A DNA stretch of 22,530 nt, taken from a virus. The stretch spans positions 1 through 22,530 of IMG/VR virus record IMGVR_UViG_3300046744_000457; one strand, 5' to 3'. Below, in pieces: positions 1 to 7,530 of this stretch. The notes beneath the pieces are model-generated. The model saw only the letters and a program-made list of their open reading frames with translations, was not told where the DNA came from and did no database searches. The translations under genes were made by a program, and so were the position numbers. Every line of letters begins with the position of its first letter. Positions within the stretch are counted from its first letter, which is position 1.

Positions 1-3000
1 ATATACAAATGCAGTTGCTCCACTTAAGTCATTGATACTTCCGTATTTAATAGAACTCATATCTATACCACCTCTGTTTATCTGATAAGAATTTTTTTGT
101 TGTCTTCCAATTTTTCTATCAGACTCTTTAATGTTTGACGGAATTACTCCATTTGCATTTGAAACTAAAGTGCCGGGTACTAAAATATCTACATCACTTT
201 CAATTATTTCTTCTCCCGTAGCAACCTTACCTGAAAGTGTATTCATTAATTCAATTACGTCAGCATCGGATTTTGTAAATTTCACTCCAAAGTTTAAACC
301 TAACTTTTTAGCAATATCTTGAAAAAATTTAATAATTTTATTTTTTTGTGGTTTATTTAACCTAGTATATTCTGAAGCCATTATCCCCATTAATTCTGCC
401 AACCCTTCTTCACTCTGTAAGTCAGGGTCATTGTCATAAGCAGCAACAAACTGGTCAATTCTAATAGCTAATTTATTATTTTTAGGTAACGCTTTTCTAA
501 CCGATTTCATCATAGATTTAGCCATGGCTTCTATTTCAGGTTCAGAAGATAATTTGTTTACAATTACTGCATGAAATACCTCATGTGGAACTGTAGATTC
601 TTTTGCAGTCTCTAAATTTACATGTATTATATTAGCTTTTTGGTCAAAATATCCCTTTCCAGCAGGTGCGTATTTCTCAAACTCTGTTTTAGAGTCATGT
701 AAAATAATTTTTGTATTAGGTAATATGCCTTTAATAGATGTTGCTGCTTTGTTTGCTAAATCCACAGTTATATTAGCTATGTTGCCTCGTGACTCTGGAG
801 CGTTGTCCGTGTTGATTACCAAGTTATCTGATATAACTTCAGTGGTTTTAGGTGCTGTGTCACCAAAAAATATTTTGGTAGCATTAAGTTTTTTTGTTGG
901 AGTTGGTTCAGCAAACACTTCATCTAAAGTTTCTTCAACAACATCCTCGCTGACAGGTTTTTCTTTTAATCTTTCAAGTTGAAAATTTATATCTTCAATT
1001 TCTTTTAAATCATTTTTTTTCAAGTTTTCATCAATTGTACCTGTAGCCTCTTTAATCTTTTGTTTTTTAACTAACAAATTCATTGCCATTAAATATGAAG
1101 TATCATCTAAATTTTCGGGCACAGACTTTGACAATCCTATTGCTAAGTTATAATCTGCTTTAATTTGTTTGGCTTGCTCAGTGGTTATCTCACCTGAATT
1201 TATTTGTGATTTTAATTTATTAGTAAATGCAGTTTCACTTATGTTAGGGTCTTTTTTTATTAGCTGAAAAGCTGCTAATTGTTGTGGTGTTAATTCATTA
1301 AATGATTCATTACTGTAAGCATTAGATATTGCTTTAGGCACTCCTAATATAAAACCTCCAACCGCTTCTTGTGCTCCTGCATATAAAGCATCTAAAAGAA
1401 ACTCAGTTCCTGTATCGGGAGTTTCAAAATAATCTTTTTGTTTTAAATCATTATAAACCATTTTGACTACATCCTCAGTTATCTGTTGTGATAACCCTGT
1501 CTCAAATTCTGTAGCAGCTGCTCCAGTTACAGTTAATGCTGCTTTTACAGCAGGAGAGCTCACCTCTTCTAAAATATATTGCCTTAAAGTAGAAGGAGCT
1601 GCTCCTTTTGGAGTTCTACCTAATGCTTTAGCTAAAACTTTTTGAATTATACCTACGCTTTTTCCTTCAAATATGTTTCTAAAACCAATGTTTTCTAAAG
1701 CTGCAGATGGTATAGCAATAACAGATTTTAAAGTAGCTTTTTCACTTTCTGGTACATCGTCAAACATGGGGTTGTTTGCCATCTCTTCATCTACAAAACT
1801 TGCTGTTAAAGAATATAAATTAGCCAGACGTGTAGGTTGATTTGGAGAAACTAATGCTGGTAAGGATTCTATTAATCCATAAATAGCGCCACCCCAAAAA
1901 CCTTCAGTTTTTGCAGCTTCGTATTGCTCGGACACTGATTTATTTGTCCACTCCTCCAACACATCTTCTCTTATTACATCAGAAATAGGAGCTAACTGTT
2001 TTCTGTTATCATCCCTTATTTTATCATTTATTATTTCAATAGCTGGTATTTTTTCAGTAACTTTTTCAGTCGCAAATGGAGCTGTAACCATACGTTCTTT
2101 ATCAGAATCTTTATTATAAAATTCTTCTATTTGTTCAGTGGATAAACTTTCAACGTTAGATGGAGCGCCATAGCCAAATTCTTTTCCATATTTAATTAAC
2201 TCATCCCTGTAAGCACTTCTCCCCATTTGTAATTCCAAGGGAATAAATTTAGTAGCCGCATCAATACTTAACTGTACGTTTTCCGATGCAATTCTTAAAG
2301 CTCCAGATTTTAACTTTTTTAATCCTAATCCACCTAAAGAGCCCTGCATTTCTTTCATAGCAAAATACTTCCCGGTGGCTTCGTTTAAATCTATTTCTTT
2401 TTGTTTAAATCCTTCTGTAGCATTTTCTAAATTTTCTCTAGCTAGGTTTTGTTGAATTATTCTTTTATTTAAATCTTTAATAAAAACTTGATTATTAGCT
2501 AATTCCTCTTCCGACATTCTTTCTACTTGAGTAATTTCTTTTTCTAATTCGGTAGAGTTTTTAATATATAAATCATAACCGTTTTGTAATTCTTGAGCCT
2601 CATTACTAAAAGCTTCATTGGTTTTTTTAAATTGCTCGTCAGATTCAAATTTTAATTTATTTTGTTTATAGCCAAATTCTTTTTTAATTATGTTTGTTGA
2701 CTCTTTTCTATTGTCTACAATAAATCTTTTAAGGTCTTCTGCTTTTTGTGATTCATCTTGAAATAAACCTATATCAAATTTTTCTGTAACACCATTTCTT
2801 GCTGTTACTTTTATTTTTTGTCCTGTTATATCAGCCTCTTCAAATACAAAGCCTTGGTCACCATATAAATAATTAAGTTGAGGAACAATAAAACTTTCTT
2901 TTTTTTCTAATAACTCAGGGGTTATACCGCTTACACCCCCATTTTTTATTAGTGGGTCTTTATCAACAGCGTTTATGTATTTGTTAATTTTATCAAAAGA

Positions 3001-3291
3001 CTTTGGTGGGGGAATTGTTTCTTCCACTTCTCGTTTTGTCGGCATAAGTTGCTCCGATAAACCATTTTCCAATTTTAAACCCGAATCTTCTGGTTCTGAA
3101 AAGTCTTTTTTTTTTCCAACTAATGACGCAAAGTCTTCAGAAGATTTTGTATAACCGTTAGATTGTGCATGAGAATACATGTCTTTAAAAACATCATCAT
3201 TATTATAAAGAAGATTTGTAAATTCTTCTTCAGATTTTGTATACCCTTTAGACTGAGCAACGCCATATAAATCTTTTAATACTTCTTCCAT
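1..3291 (-). CDS. Large polyvalent internal-virion protein with HExxH metallopeptidase domain (partial, runs off left end)
   Basis: Read from ATG at 3291-3289, the frame is open to base 1, giving about 1097 residues with the C-terminus missing. Residues 5-34 and 35-64 are a tandem repeat (core AQSKGYTKSEEEF / AQSNGYTKSSEDF). Residues ~150-310 are charged, helical and likely coiled-coil. Residues ~480-660 are Ala/Gly-richer helices. Near residues 860-970 sits a zincin-type domain: PHEVFHAV contains HExxH (H903, E904, H907), and about 55 residues later EEGLAEL (961-967) could supply the third, glutamate zinc ligand as in gluzincins. It starts one base after the stop of the 549-residue gene and follows two ejection-protein-like genes, the position held in T7-like phages by gp16, which carries a transglycosylase. 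I infer an injected internal virion protein whose protease acts during head maturation, at the host envelope, or on host proteins. The peptidase motif is firm; the virion role is inferred. Confidence 0.75.
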   Translation of the reverse strand, partial: MEEVLKDLYGVAQSKGYTKSEEEFTNLLYNNDDVFKDMYSHAQSNGYTKSSEDFASLVGKKKDFSEPEDSGLKLENGLSEQLMPTKREVEETIPPPKSFDKINKYINAVDKDPLIKNGGVSGITPELLEKKESFIVPQLNYLYGDQGFVFEEADITGQKIKVTARNGVTEKFDIGLFQDESQKAEDLKRFIVDNRKESTNIIKKEFGYKQNKLKFESDEQFKKTNEAFSNEAQELQNGYDLYIKNSTELEKEITQVERMSEEELANNQVFIKDLNKRIIQQNLARENLENATEGFKQKEIDLNEATGKYFAMKEMQGSLGGLGLKKLKSGALRIASENVQLSIDAATKFIPLELQMGRSAYRDELIKYGKEFGYGAPSNVESLSTEQIEEFYNKDSDKERMVTAPFATEKVTEKIPAIEIINDKIRDDNRKQLAPISDVIREDVLEEWTNKSVSEQYEAAKTEGFWGGAIYGLIESLPALVSPNQPTRLANLYSLTASFVDEEMANNPMFDDVPESEKATLKSVIAIPSAALENIGFRNIFEGKSVGIIQKVLAKALGRTPKGAAPSTLRQYILEEVSSPAVKAALTVTGAAATEFETGLSQQITEDVVKMVYNDLKQKDYFETPDTGTEFLLDALYAGAQEAVGGFILGVPKAISNAYSNESFNELTPQQLAAFQLIKKDPNISETAFTNKLKSQINSGEITTEQAKQIKADYNLAIGLSKSVPENLDDTSYLMAMNLLVKKQKIKEATGTIDENLKKNDLKEIEDINFQLERLKEKPVSEDVVEETLDEVFAEPTPTKKLNATKIFFGDTAPKTTEVISDNLVINTDNAPESRGNIANITVDLANKAATSIKGILPNTKIILHDSKTEFEKYAPAGKGYFDQKANIIHVNLETAKESTVPHEVFHAVIVNKLSSEPEIEAMAKSMMKSVRKALPKNNKLAIRIDQFVAAYDNDPDLQSEEGLAELMGIMASEYTRLNKPQKNKIIKFFQDIAKKLGLNFGVKFTKSDADVIELMNTLSGKVATGEEIIESDVDILVPGTLVSNANGVIPSNIKESDRKIGRQQKNSYQINRGGIDMSSIKYGSINDLSGATAFVY

Positions 3292-3292
3292 A

Positions 3293-4942
3293 TTATAAAT
3301 CTGTATAATCTAAACTGTCTGTAACTGTTTTGTCTGTATCGTCAACCTTAATTATATTTTCTCTTATACTAGGGTCTACGGTTAGCATAATTTGTGCTGA
3401 CTCTGCATCGCCTAATTTAGCACGCATTTTATTTTTAAAAAAATCAAAAGTGGCTTTTCTTTCACTAGCCGTCATGTTCTCTTTTGGTATTCTAACGGCA
3501 GATTCTCCAAAATCATAAAACTCTTCCCCTTCATACAAGACTTTAATGCTTCCGTTATCTTGAATAATATCAAAAGGTGATGTTTCAAACATTTTAACAA
3601 CTGTGTTGTAATCATATTTTGTAGCAGCATTTGGAGGTGTTTCTGTTAACCATGTTGGAAACCATTTTTTAAATTCATTTTGTGCTGCTGCGTTACGTCT
3701 TTTCTTTTCACCTTCTTTGAGGTCCTTATCATCTTTAATCAACTCGCCAGAAAAAGATTTTACTTCTTCATCTGAAAATCCTGCCTTCTCAAGTAAGGAA
3801 GTTAATATTTCTTTTGAAGGTTGAAACCCAGAATCTTTTATAGCATTAACAGCTTGTTTTGCATTAGTAAAGCTAGCACCTTTATCAATAACAGTTCTAG
3901 CCTCTACTCTTGTATAATCAGCAGCACCTCTAAGCATTTGTTCTGCATTTTTTAAAATAATTTCTTTGGCTTTGTCGCTTTCATATAGTCTCCCTGATAA
4001 ATCTTCATAAAATAAATATGGATTTTTGTCTTGTAATTTTTTTAATTCATTTTCTGGAATATACCCTCCAACTGTATAATCATTTATATCTGTCGTAGCA
4101 TAATTAAATTCAACAACTTCATCGGTAAGGTTTCCTTTTTCATCAATATTATAAATTGTGTTTGCCATAGCAAACCCTCTTAATGCTGTGGGTTGTGATA
4201 ACATTGCTTGAGCTGCGTTTTTCAATGCTGATTTACCTTCATTTGTTTGTATAAACGCACCAACTTCTTGCTTTCCCTGGGCAGTAGTAATGTCACGTTC
4301 ACCTGCAAAATTTTTAAGTGTAGAGTTTATTGCACCCGCAGTATCATACTGGCCTTGAAACTTCATATTAACACCATTGAAATATTGATTTATCGGCATG
4401 ACTTCATAACCGCCTTCTTTTCCTTCTCCTACTTTAATTAAACTAGCTTGATAAGAATTAGGGTCAAAAGCTATACTTACATTACCTAAATCAGAAAACT
4501 TTTGTATTTGGCTTAGTTTAAATAAATCGTAATCGCTTAATTCACCCGCTGCTTTTTTCTCTTCTATATCGTTAACCATTGTTGCGTACTTAGTCATAGA
4601 ATCTACAGTCATAGAAACCTGAGAGTTTAAGTTAGCCATCAAGATGTCATAAGTTCTCTTATCTATATCTCCGTTATTAAATTGTTGATTTACTTTGGAT
4701 GCAGATTGCATTGCAGCTTGTGATGTGTCACCAAAAAATCTATTGTATTCCTGGTTAAAACTTGTAGGCATTTTACCTAGAAGCTCTGCAAACTCACGAC
4801 TTGTATTTGCTATGCCTGCTGTTTCATCAGCTTTCTTTTGTTCGTATGCTTTTAAATCGTCACTAAGACTCTTAGTAACAGTAGCCATGTCTATGCCTAA
4901 AGCATCCCCTGGTCTTAATCTTTCGTATCCGTAATATGACAT
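3293..4942 (-). CDS. Putative internal virion (ejection) protein, 549 aa
   Basis: This 549-residue protein starts with MSYYGYERLRPGD at an ATG ten bases after the upstream stop, and ends with TAA one base before the next ATG, so it is translationally coupled on both sides. It is soluble, without signal peptide or membrane segment, and rich in predicted helix with many Ala, Lys, Glu, Asp and Gln. Residues 25-145 look like heptad-type helices. I see no catalytic motif. It lies between a gp14-like small protein and the giant peptidase protein, matching the order of the internal-core proteins gp14-gp15-gp16 in T7-like phages and the cargo proteins of crAss-like phages. The role is therefore inferred from position and composition; it could also be a tail-associated structural protein. 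Confidence 0.6.
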   Translation of the reverse strand: MSYYGYERLRPGDALGIDMATVTKSLSDDLKAYEQKKADETAGIANTSREFAELLGKMPTSFNQEYNRFFGDTSQAAMQSASKVNQQFNNGDIDKRTYDILMANLNSQVSMTVDSMTKYATMVNDIEEKKAAGELSDYDLFKLSQIQKFSDLGNVSIAFDPNSYQASLIKVGEGKEGGYEVMPINQYFNGVNMKFQGQYDTAGAINSTLKNFAGERDITTAQGKQEVGAFIQTNEGKSALKNAAQAMLSQPTALRGFAMANTIYNIDEKGNLTDEVVEFNYATTDINDYTVGGYIPENELKKLQDKNPYLFYEDLSGRLYESDKAKEIILKNAEQMLRGAADYTRVEARTVIDKGASFTNAKQAVNAIKDSGFQPSKEILTSLLEKAGFSDEEVKSFSGELIKDDKDLKEGEKKRRNAAAQNEFKKWFPTWLTETPPNAATKYDYNTVVKMFETSPFDIIQDNGSIKVLYEGEEFYDFGESAVRIPKENMTASERKATFDFFKNKMRAKLGDAESAQIMLTVDPSIRENIIKVDDTDKTVTDSLDYTDL

Positions 4943-4952
4943 ATTATTTTAA

Positions 4953-5666
4953 TTAAAAACCAAACCCAGAGCCTTTGCTATAACTTATGGTATCATTATT
5001 AGCTGTTACTCCTGACAAATCAATACCATCAAATTGACTGATATCAACTCCTGTGGAAGTGTTAAATTTAAAATCTTCAAAACCTTCAAAACCTGTAAAT
5101 CCTTCAGATTTTTCACCTCCAAACAATCCTGAGGTTAAAATTCCTGTTACTCCTTTTACAGCTTGTTGCATACCTTGCTGCTTATTGTATTGGGCCATCA
5201 TTGCTGCATCTTGCGCTGCTTTTTGAGCTCCTGCTGCCTCACCTAAATCTACAGTGGCTCTTGCTGTACCAAGTCTTGATTCTTCTTGCGCTGCTAATCT
5301 TTCTAACTGTGACATTTCCTTCGACATAGCCGCTCGTTGTTGAGCTTGTTGTTGTTGTTGAGCCATAAGAACTCTCCCAGCAACAGCACCTGCACCTCTC
5401 TGGTCACCTTCGACCCCTGCCTGTAAAGCTGAAGCACCTGCCTGAGCTAAAGCTTCTCTTTCTAATTCATAAGGTTCTTTTGCAATTGATAAACCTTTCA
5501 TATAATTTACAGATAATTCTTTTTTAGCCTGAGCTGTCGCTTTAGCTGCAGCTGCCTGAGCTTTTTTCATTATATTTCTCTGTTTCTTTGCTTCACCAAA
5601 ACTAAATATTGAACCGGCTATTTGTGCGCCAGCTGCTGCGAGAGGGATTAATAAAGGTCCTGCCAT
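4953..5666 (-). CDS. Putative internal virion protein, T7 gp14-like, 237 aa
   Basis: The N-terminus (MAGPLLIPLAAAGAQIAGSI) is a hydrophobic Ala/Gly-rich segment followed by basic Lys/Arg/Ala-rich helix. Residues ~30-165 are Ala/Gln-rich and coiled-coil-like, with a run of five Gln near residue 103. The last 60 residues are Gly/Phe/Asp-rich and likely flexible, ending in GSGFGF. Short proteins with a hydrophobic start and a long Ala/Gln-rich helix directly upstream of large ejection proteins are typical of T7 gp14-type core proteins, which are ejected first and form a channel in the outer membrane. A TAnnTTTG box lies 18 bases upstream of the ATG, so this gene may open its own transcript for the three ejection-protein genes. 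Confidence 0.6.
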   Translation of the reverse strand: MAGPLLIPLAAAGAQIAGSIFSFGEAKKQRNIMKKAQAAAAKATAQAKKELSVNYMKGLSIAKEPYELEREALAQAGASALQAGVEGDQRGAGAVAGRVLMAQQQQQAQQRAAMSKEMSQLERLAAQEESRLGTARATVDLGEAAGAQKAAQDAAMMAQYNKQQGMQQAVKGVTGILTSGLFGGEKSEGFTGFEGFEDFKFNTSTGVDISQFDGIDLSGVTANNDTISYSKGSGFGF

Positions 5667-5684
5667 AATAATTTTTTATATTTA

Positions 5685-5692
5685 CAAAGATA
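5685..5692 (-). promoter_or_regulatory. Bacteroidetes-type -7 promoter box TATCTTTG
   Basis: On the minus strand the gap between the 590-residue gene and the gp14-like gene reads TATCTTTGTAAA, 18 bases before the ATG at 5666. It fits the Bacteroidetes -7 consensus TAnnTTTG and is identical over 12 bases to the box before the gene at 20513. I found no convincing -33 TTG/TTTG at the usual spacing. Confidence 0.5.
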
Positions 5693-5698
5693 CTAATT

Positions 5699-7471
5699 TT
5701 AAGGATAGCTTTTCATTACTTCCGATTCAACAGCAAAAAGCTCAGTGGAATTAGTGCTTTCATTTATAAGTGTAAATATACAATAATGACCAAGTAAACC
5801 ATGAGATTCTGCAACTGAACTTTTAATATAAAGTATAAACGCATCTTGAGTTGTTATTGTTTTAGCACCAGTAATACTTGTGTCTATTGATATCTGGTTT
5901 ATACCCGCTCGTATATTAATGTTAATATTTGTTATCTTTCCTCCTAAATTAATACTAGTATAGTCTGGTAGGGAAAAATATAAATAATCACCAATACTTA
6001 CAATGTTTCCAATTTCAACAACTGGGTTAGTAGAAAAATTTAAAGTAGTTGTGTTTCCTACAGTTGTATAACTTGTCGACTTTCCTATCCCGTTAGCTGA
6101 CCTCATAGCGTATTGTCCTGGAAGCGCTGGTACTTCTCCGGTTTGTCTTAGAAATGCAAAATAATCACCTTCTTTTTTAATAAACCAAGTGCTGTCAATA
6201 AATCCGTTTTGTTGTATATCAGTTTCTAGATTTGCTTGCCATGCTTCATTTGATTCTAAATTAATAGTTTTAAATATCTTATTCTCAAGTGGGTTTTGAT
6301 TAAACACTGTTGTAATTTGAGAATTATATTGCTCTCCATAAAAATTATTTCTACTTCCATTAGCATTGTGCTGGTATAAATTACCACCATTAAATGTATA
6401 AAAGTATTGATTCATACCAAGCATATAATCAGGTATGTATGAATAAAACGATGGCCACCCTTTTGAAGTTTGACTATATGTTAAAGTATACTCCGTTTCT
6501 ACCGGTGAAGGTATTGGAGGAACAACACTAGTCGGAGTAGGTGCTGTCGGAGTAGGCGTTGGAGTTGGAGTAGCTGTTGGAGTAGCTGTCGGCGCTCCAG
6601 GCGTTGGCGTTGGCGTAGGAACTGGAGTCGCAGTTGGCGTGGGAGTAGGAGATGAACATGCAACATTTTCACTACGTGCTTGTCCATTTTGTACAGTTGG
6701 TATATTACCATCTTTTACACAAACTTCATAGTCTGTGTCAGTGAACAAAGTACCGCTTTGTACTACATTACTACAATCCCTATAAGAATAATTACATGTC
6801 GTGGCACTACTAGGACACACTAAAACCCATTCTGTACATCCTGTTGAAGGAGTAGGTGTTGGAGTAGGAGGACCTGGCGTAGGTGTCGGACCTGGCGTAG
6901 GTGTCGGATTTACTGAACATGCAGCACTAGGCCCTACTGCTGTACCACCATTTACTATTGGAGTGTTTGGAAATAAAACACAAGCGTCTATGTCTCTATC
7001 CGGCTCAATTGTCCCGGTTTGAGTTACTGCGTTACAGTCTATGTATTCATAACTACAACCATAAGCACTTGTACTTGGACATAATAATTCCCACTCATAA
7101 CACTGAACACTTATTGGCGTAGGCGTGGGAGTGGCTGTTGGTGTTACTGTTACTGTTGGTGTCGGTGTTGGTGCTCCAGGCGTTGGCGTTGGCGTAGGAA
7201 CTGGAGTCGCAGTCGGAGTAGGTGTTGGTGTTTGGGTAGGTGCTATAGGAATATCGCCACAATCAGAAGAACAAGGGTCAAATGTTTCAAAGGCTGAACC
7301 AGATAAAGATGTTACAGTAACTACTCCTTCTTCGAGTACACAAGCCTCAACAATACTATCAGGCTGCATGGTATAGTTAATTAGTTGTCCATCACAACAA
7401 TCAATTTCAAACGTACACTCATCTCCTACTGCTCCTATAGGACAAGATAATATATAAATGTTACAAGCCAT
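5699..7471 (-). CDS. Tail fibre-like protein with three Cys modules, Thr-Pro linkers and a C-terminal beta-rich domain, 590 aa
   Basis: Three Cys-containing modules occupy residues 1-75, 122-187 and 212-273. The second and third share the pattern C-x-E-W-x-L, then C-x-Y-x-Y/R-D-C, then a Val-Cys and a final Cys; the first is a divergent version. Thr-Pro linkers separate them at residues 79-120, 189-210 and 275-324. The C-terminal ~265 residues (from about 326, EYTLTYSQTSKGWPSF) look beta-rich, with Gly, Asn, Tyr and aromatic residues. To my memory they resemble a domain found in tail proteins of Bacteroidetes phages. The modules and linkers match those at the end of the 2210-residue tail protein, including a perfect 35-base DNA match. 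A surface-exposed fibre or adhesin that is possibly O-glycosylated on the linkers is the best guess; the modules have no known function that I can name. A TAnnTTTG box precedes the gene. Confidence 0.65.
   Translation of the reverse strand: MACNIYILSCPIGAVGDECTFEIDCCDGQLINYTMQPDSIVEACVLEEGVVTVTSLSGSAFETFDPCSSDCGDIPIAPTQTPTPTPTATPVPTPTPTPGAPTPTPTVTVTPTATPTPTPISVQCYEWELLCPSTSAYGCSYEYIDCNAVTQTGTIEPDRDIDACVLFPNTPIVNGGTAVGPSAACSVNPTPTPGPTPTPGPPTPTPTPSTGCTEWVLVCPSSATTCNYSYRDCSNVVQSGTLFTDTDYEVCVKDGNIPTVQNGQARSENVACSSPTPTPTATPVPTPTPTPGAPTATPTATPTPTPTPTAPTPTSVVPPIPSPVETEYTLTYSQTSKGWPSFYSYIPDYMLGMNQYFYTFNGGNLYQHNANGSRNNFYGEQYNSQITTVFNQNPLENKIFKTINLESNEAWQANLETDIQQNGFIDSTWFIKKEGDYFAFLRQTGEVPALPGQYAMRSANGIGKSTSYTTVGNTTTLNFSTNPVVEIGNIVSIGDYLYFSLPDYTSINLGGKITNININIRAGINQISIDTSITGAKTITTQDAFILYIKSSVAESHGLLGHYCIFTLINESTNSTELFAVESEVMKSYP
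6500..6649 (-). repeat. Thr-Pro-rich linker tract, third in the 590-aa protein
   Basis: About 50 codons of Thr-Pro with a few Ala, Val and Gly link Cys module 3 to the C-terminal domain. The coding strand is a degenerate ACNCCN hexamer repeat. It contains one copy (6594-6634) of a 41-base sequence repeated exactly at 7173-7213. Confidence 0.85.
6594..6634 (-). repeat. 41-base direct repeat, copy A
   Basis: Identical in all 41 bases to 7173-7213 and in the same orientation; it encodes the linker piece [13 protein letters not shown]. Perfect identity despite free synonymous choice in ACN/CCN codons argues for recent duplication or gene conversion. Confidence 0.85.
6842..6907 (-). repeat. Thr-Pro/Gly-Pro linker tract, second in the 590-aa protein
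   Basis: Twenty-two codons between Cys modules 2 and 3, with the subrepeat PTPGPTPTPGPP encoded by near-identical DNA units. Confidence 0.8.
7112..7237 (-). repeat. Thr-Pro-rich linker tract, first in the 590-aa protein
   Basis: Forty-two codons between Cys modules 1 and 2. The tract holds the 41-base unit shared with 6594-6634 and the 35-base unit (7194-7228) shared perfectly with 13690-13724 in the giant tail gene. Confidence 0.85.
7173..7213 (-). repeat. 41-base direct repeat, copy B
   Basis: Second copy of the repeat at 6594-6634. Its 5' half on the coding strand continues into the 35-base unit shared with the giant tail gene. Confidence 0.85.
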
Positions 7472-7487
7472 CCGCTAAATATTGTTA

Positions 7488-7495
7488 CAAATTTA
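7488..7495 (-). promoter_or_regulatory. Bacteroidetes-type -7 promoter box TAAATTTG
   Basis: The minus strand reads TTCGTAAATTTG in the 59-base gap after the GT32 gene, 16 bases before the ATG at 7471. It matches TAnnTTTG and shares the TTCGTAA lead-in with the box at 20912-20919. No clear -33 element is visible. Confidence 0.5.
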
Positions 7496-7530
7496 CGAAT
7501 TTAAATGCAATGTCTTTTATATTGTTTTTT

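Noticed and set aside
6801-7376. Plus-strand reading frames with Val-Gly repeats opposite the TP tracts of the 590-aa gene
   Set aside because: They are antisense readings of the ACNCCN repeat, with no promoter or start context; the minus frame has conserved modules.
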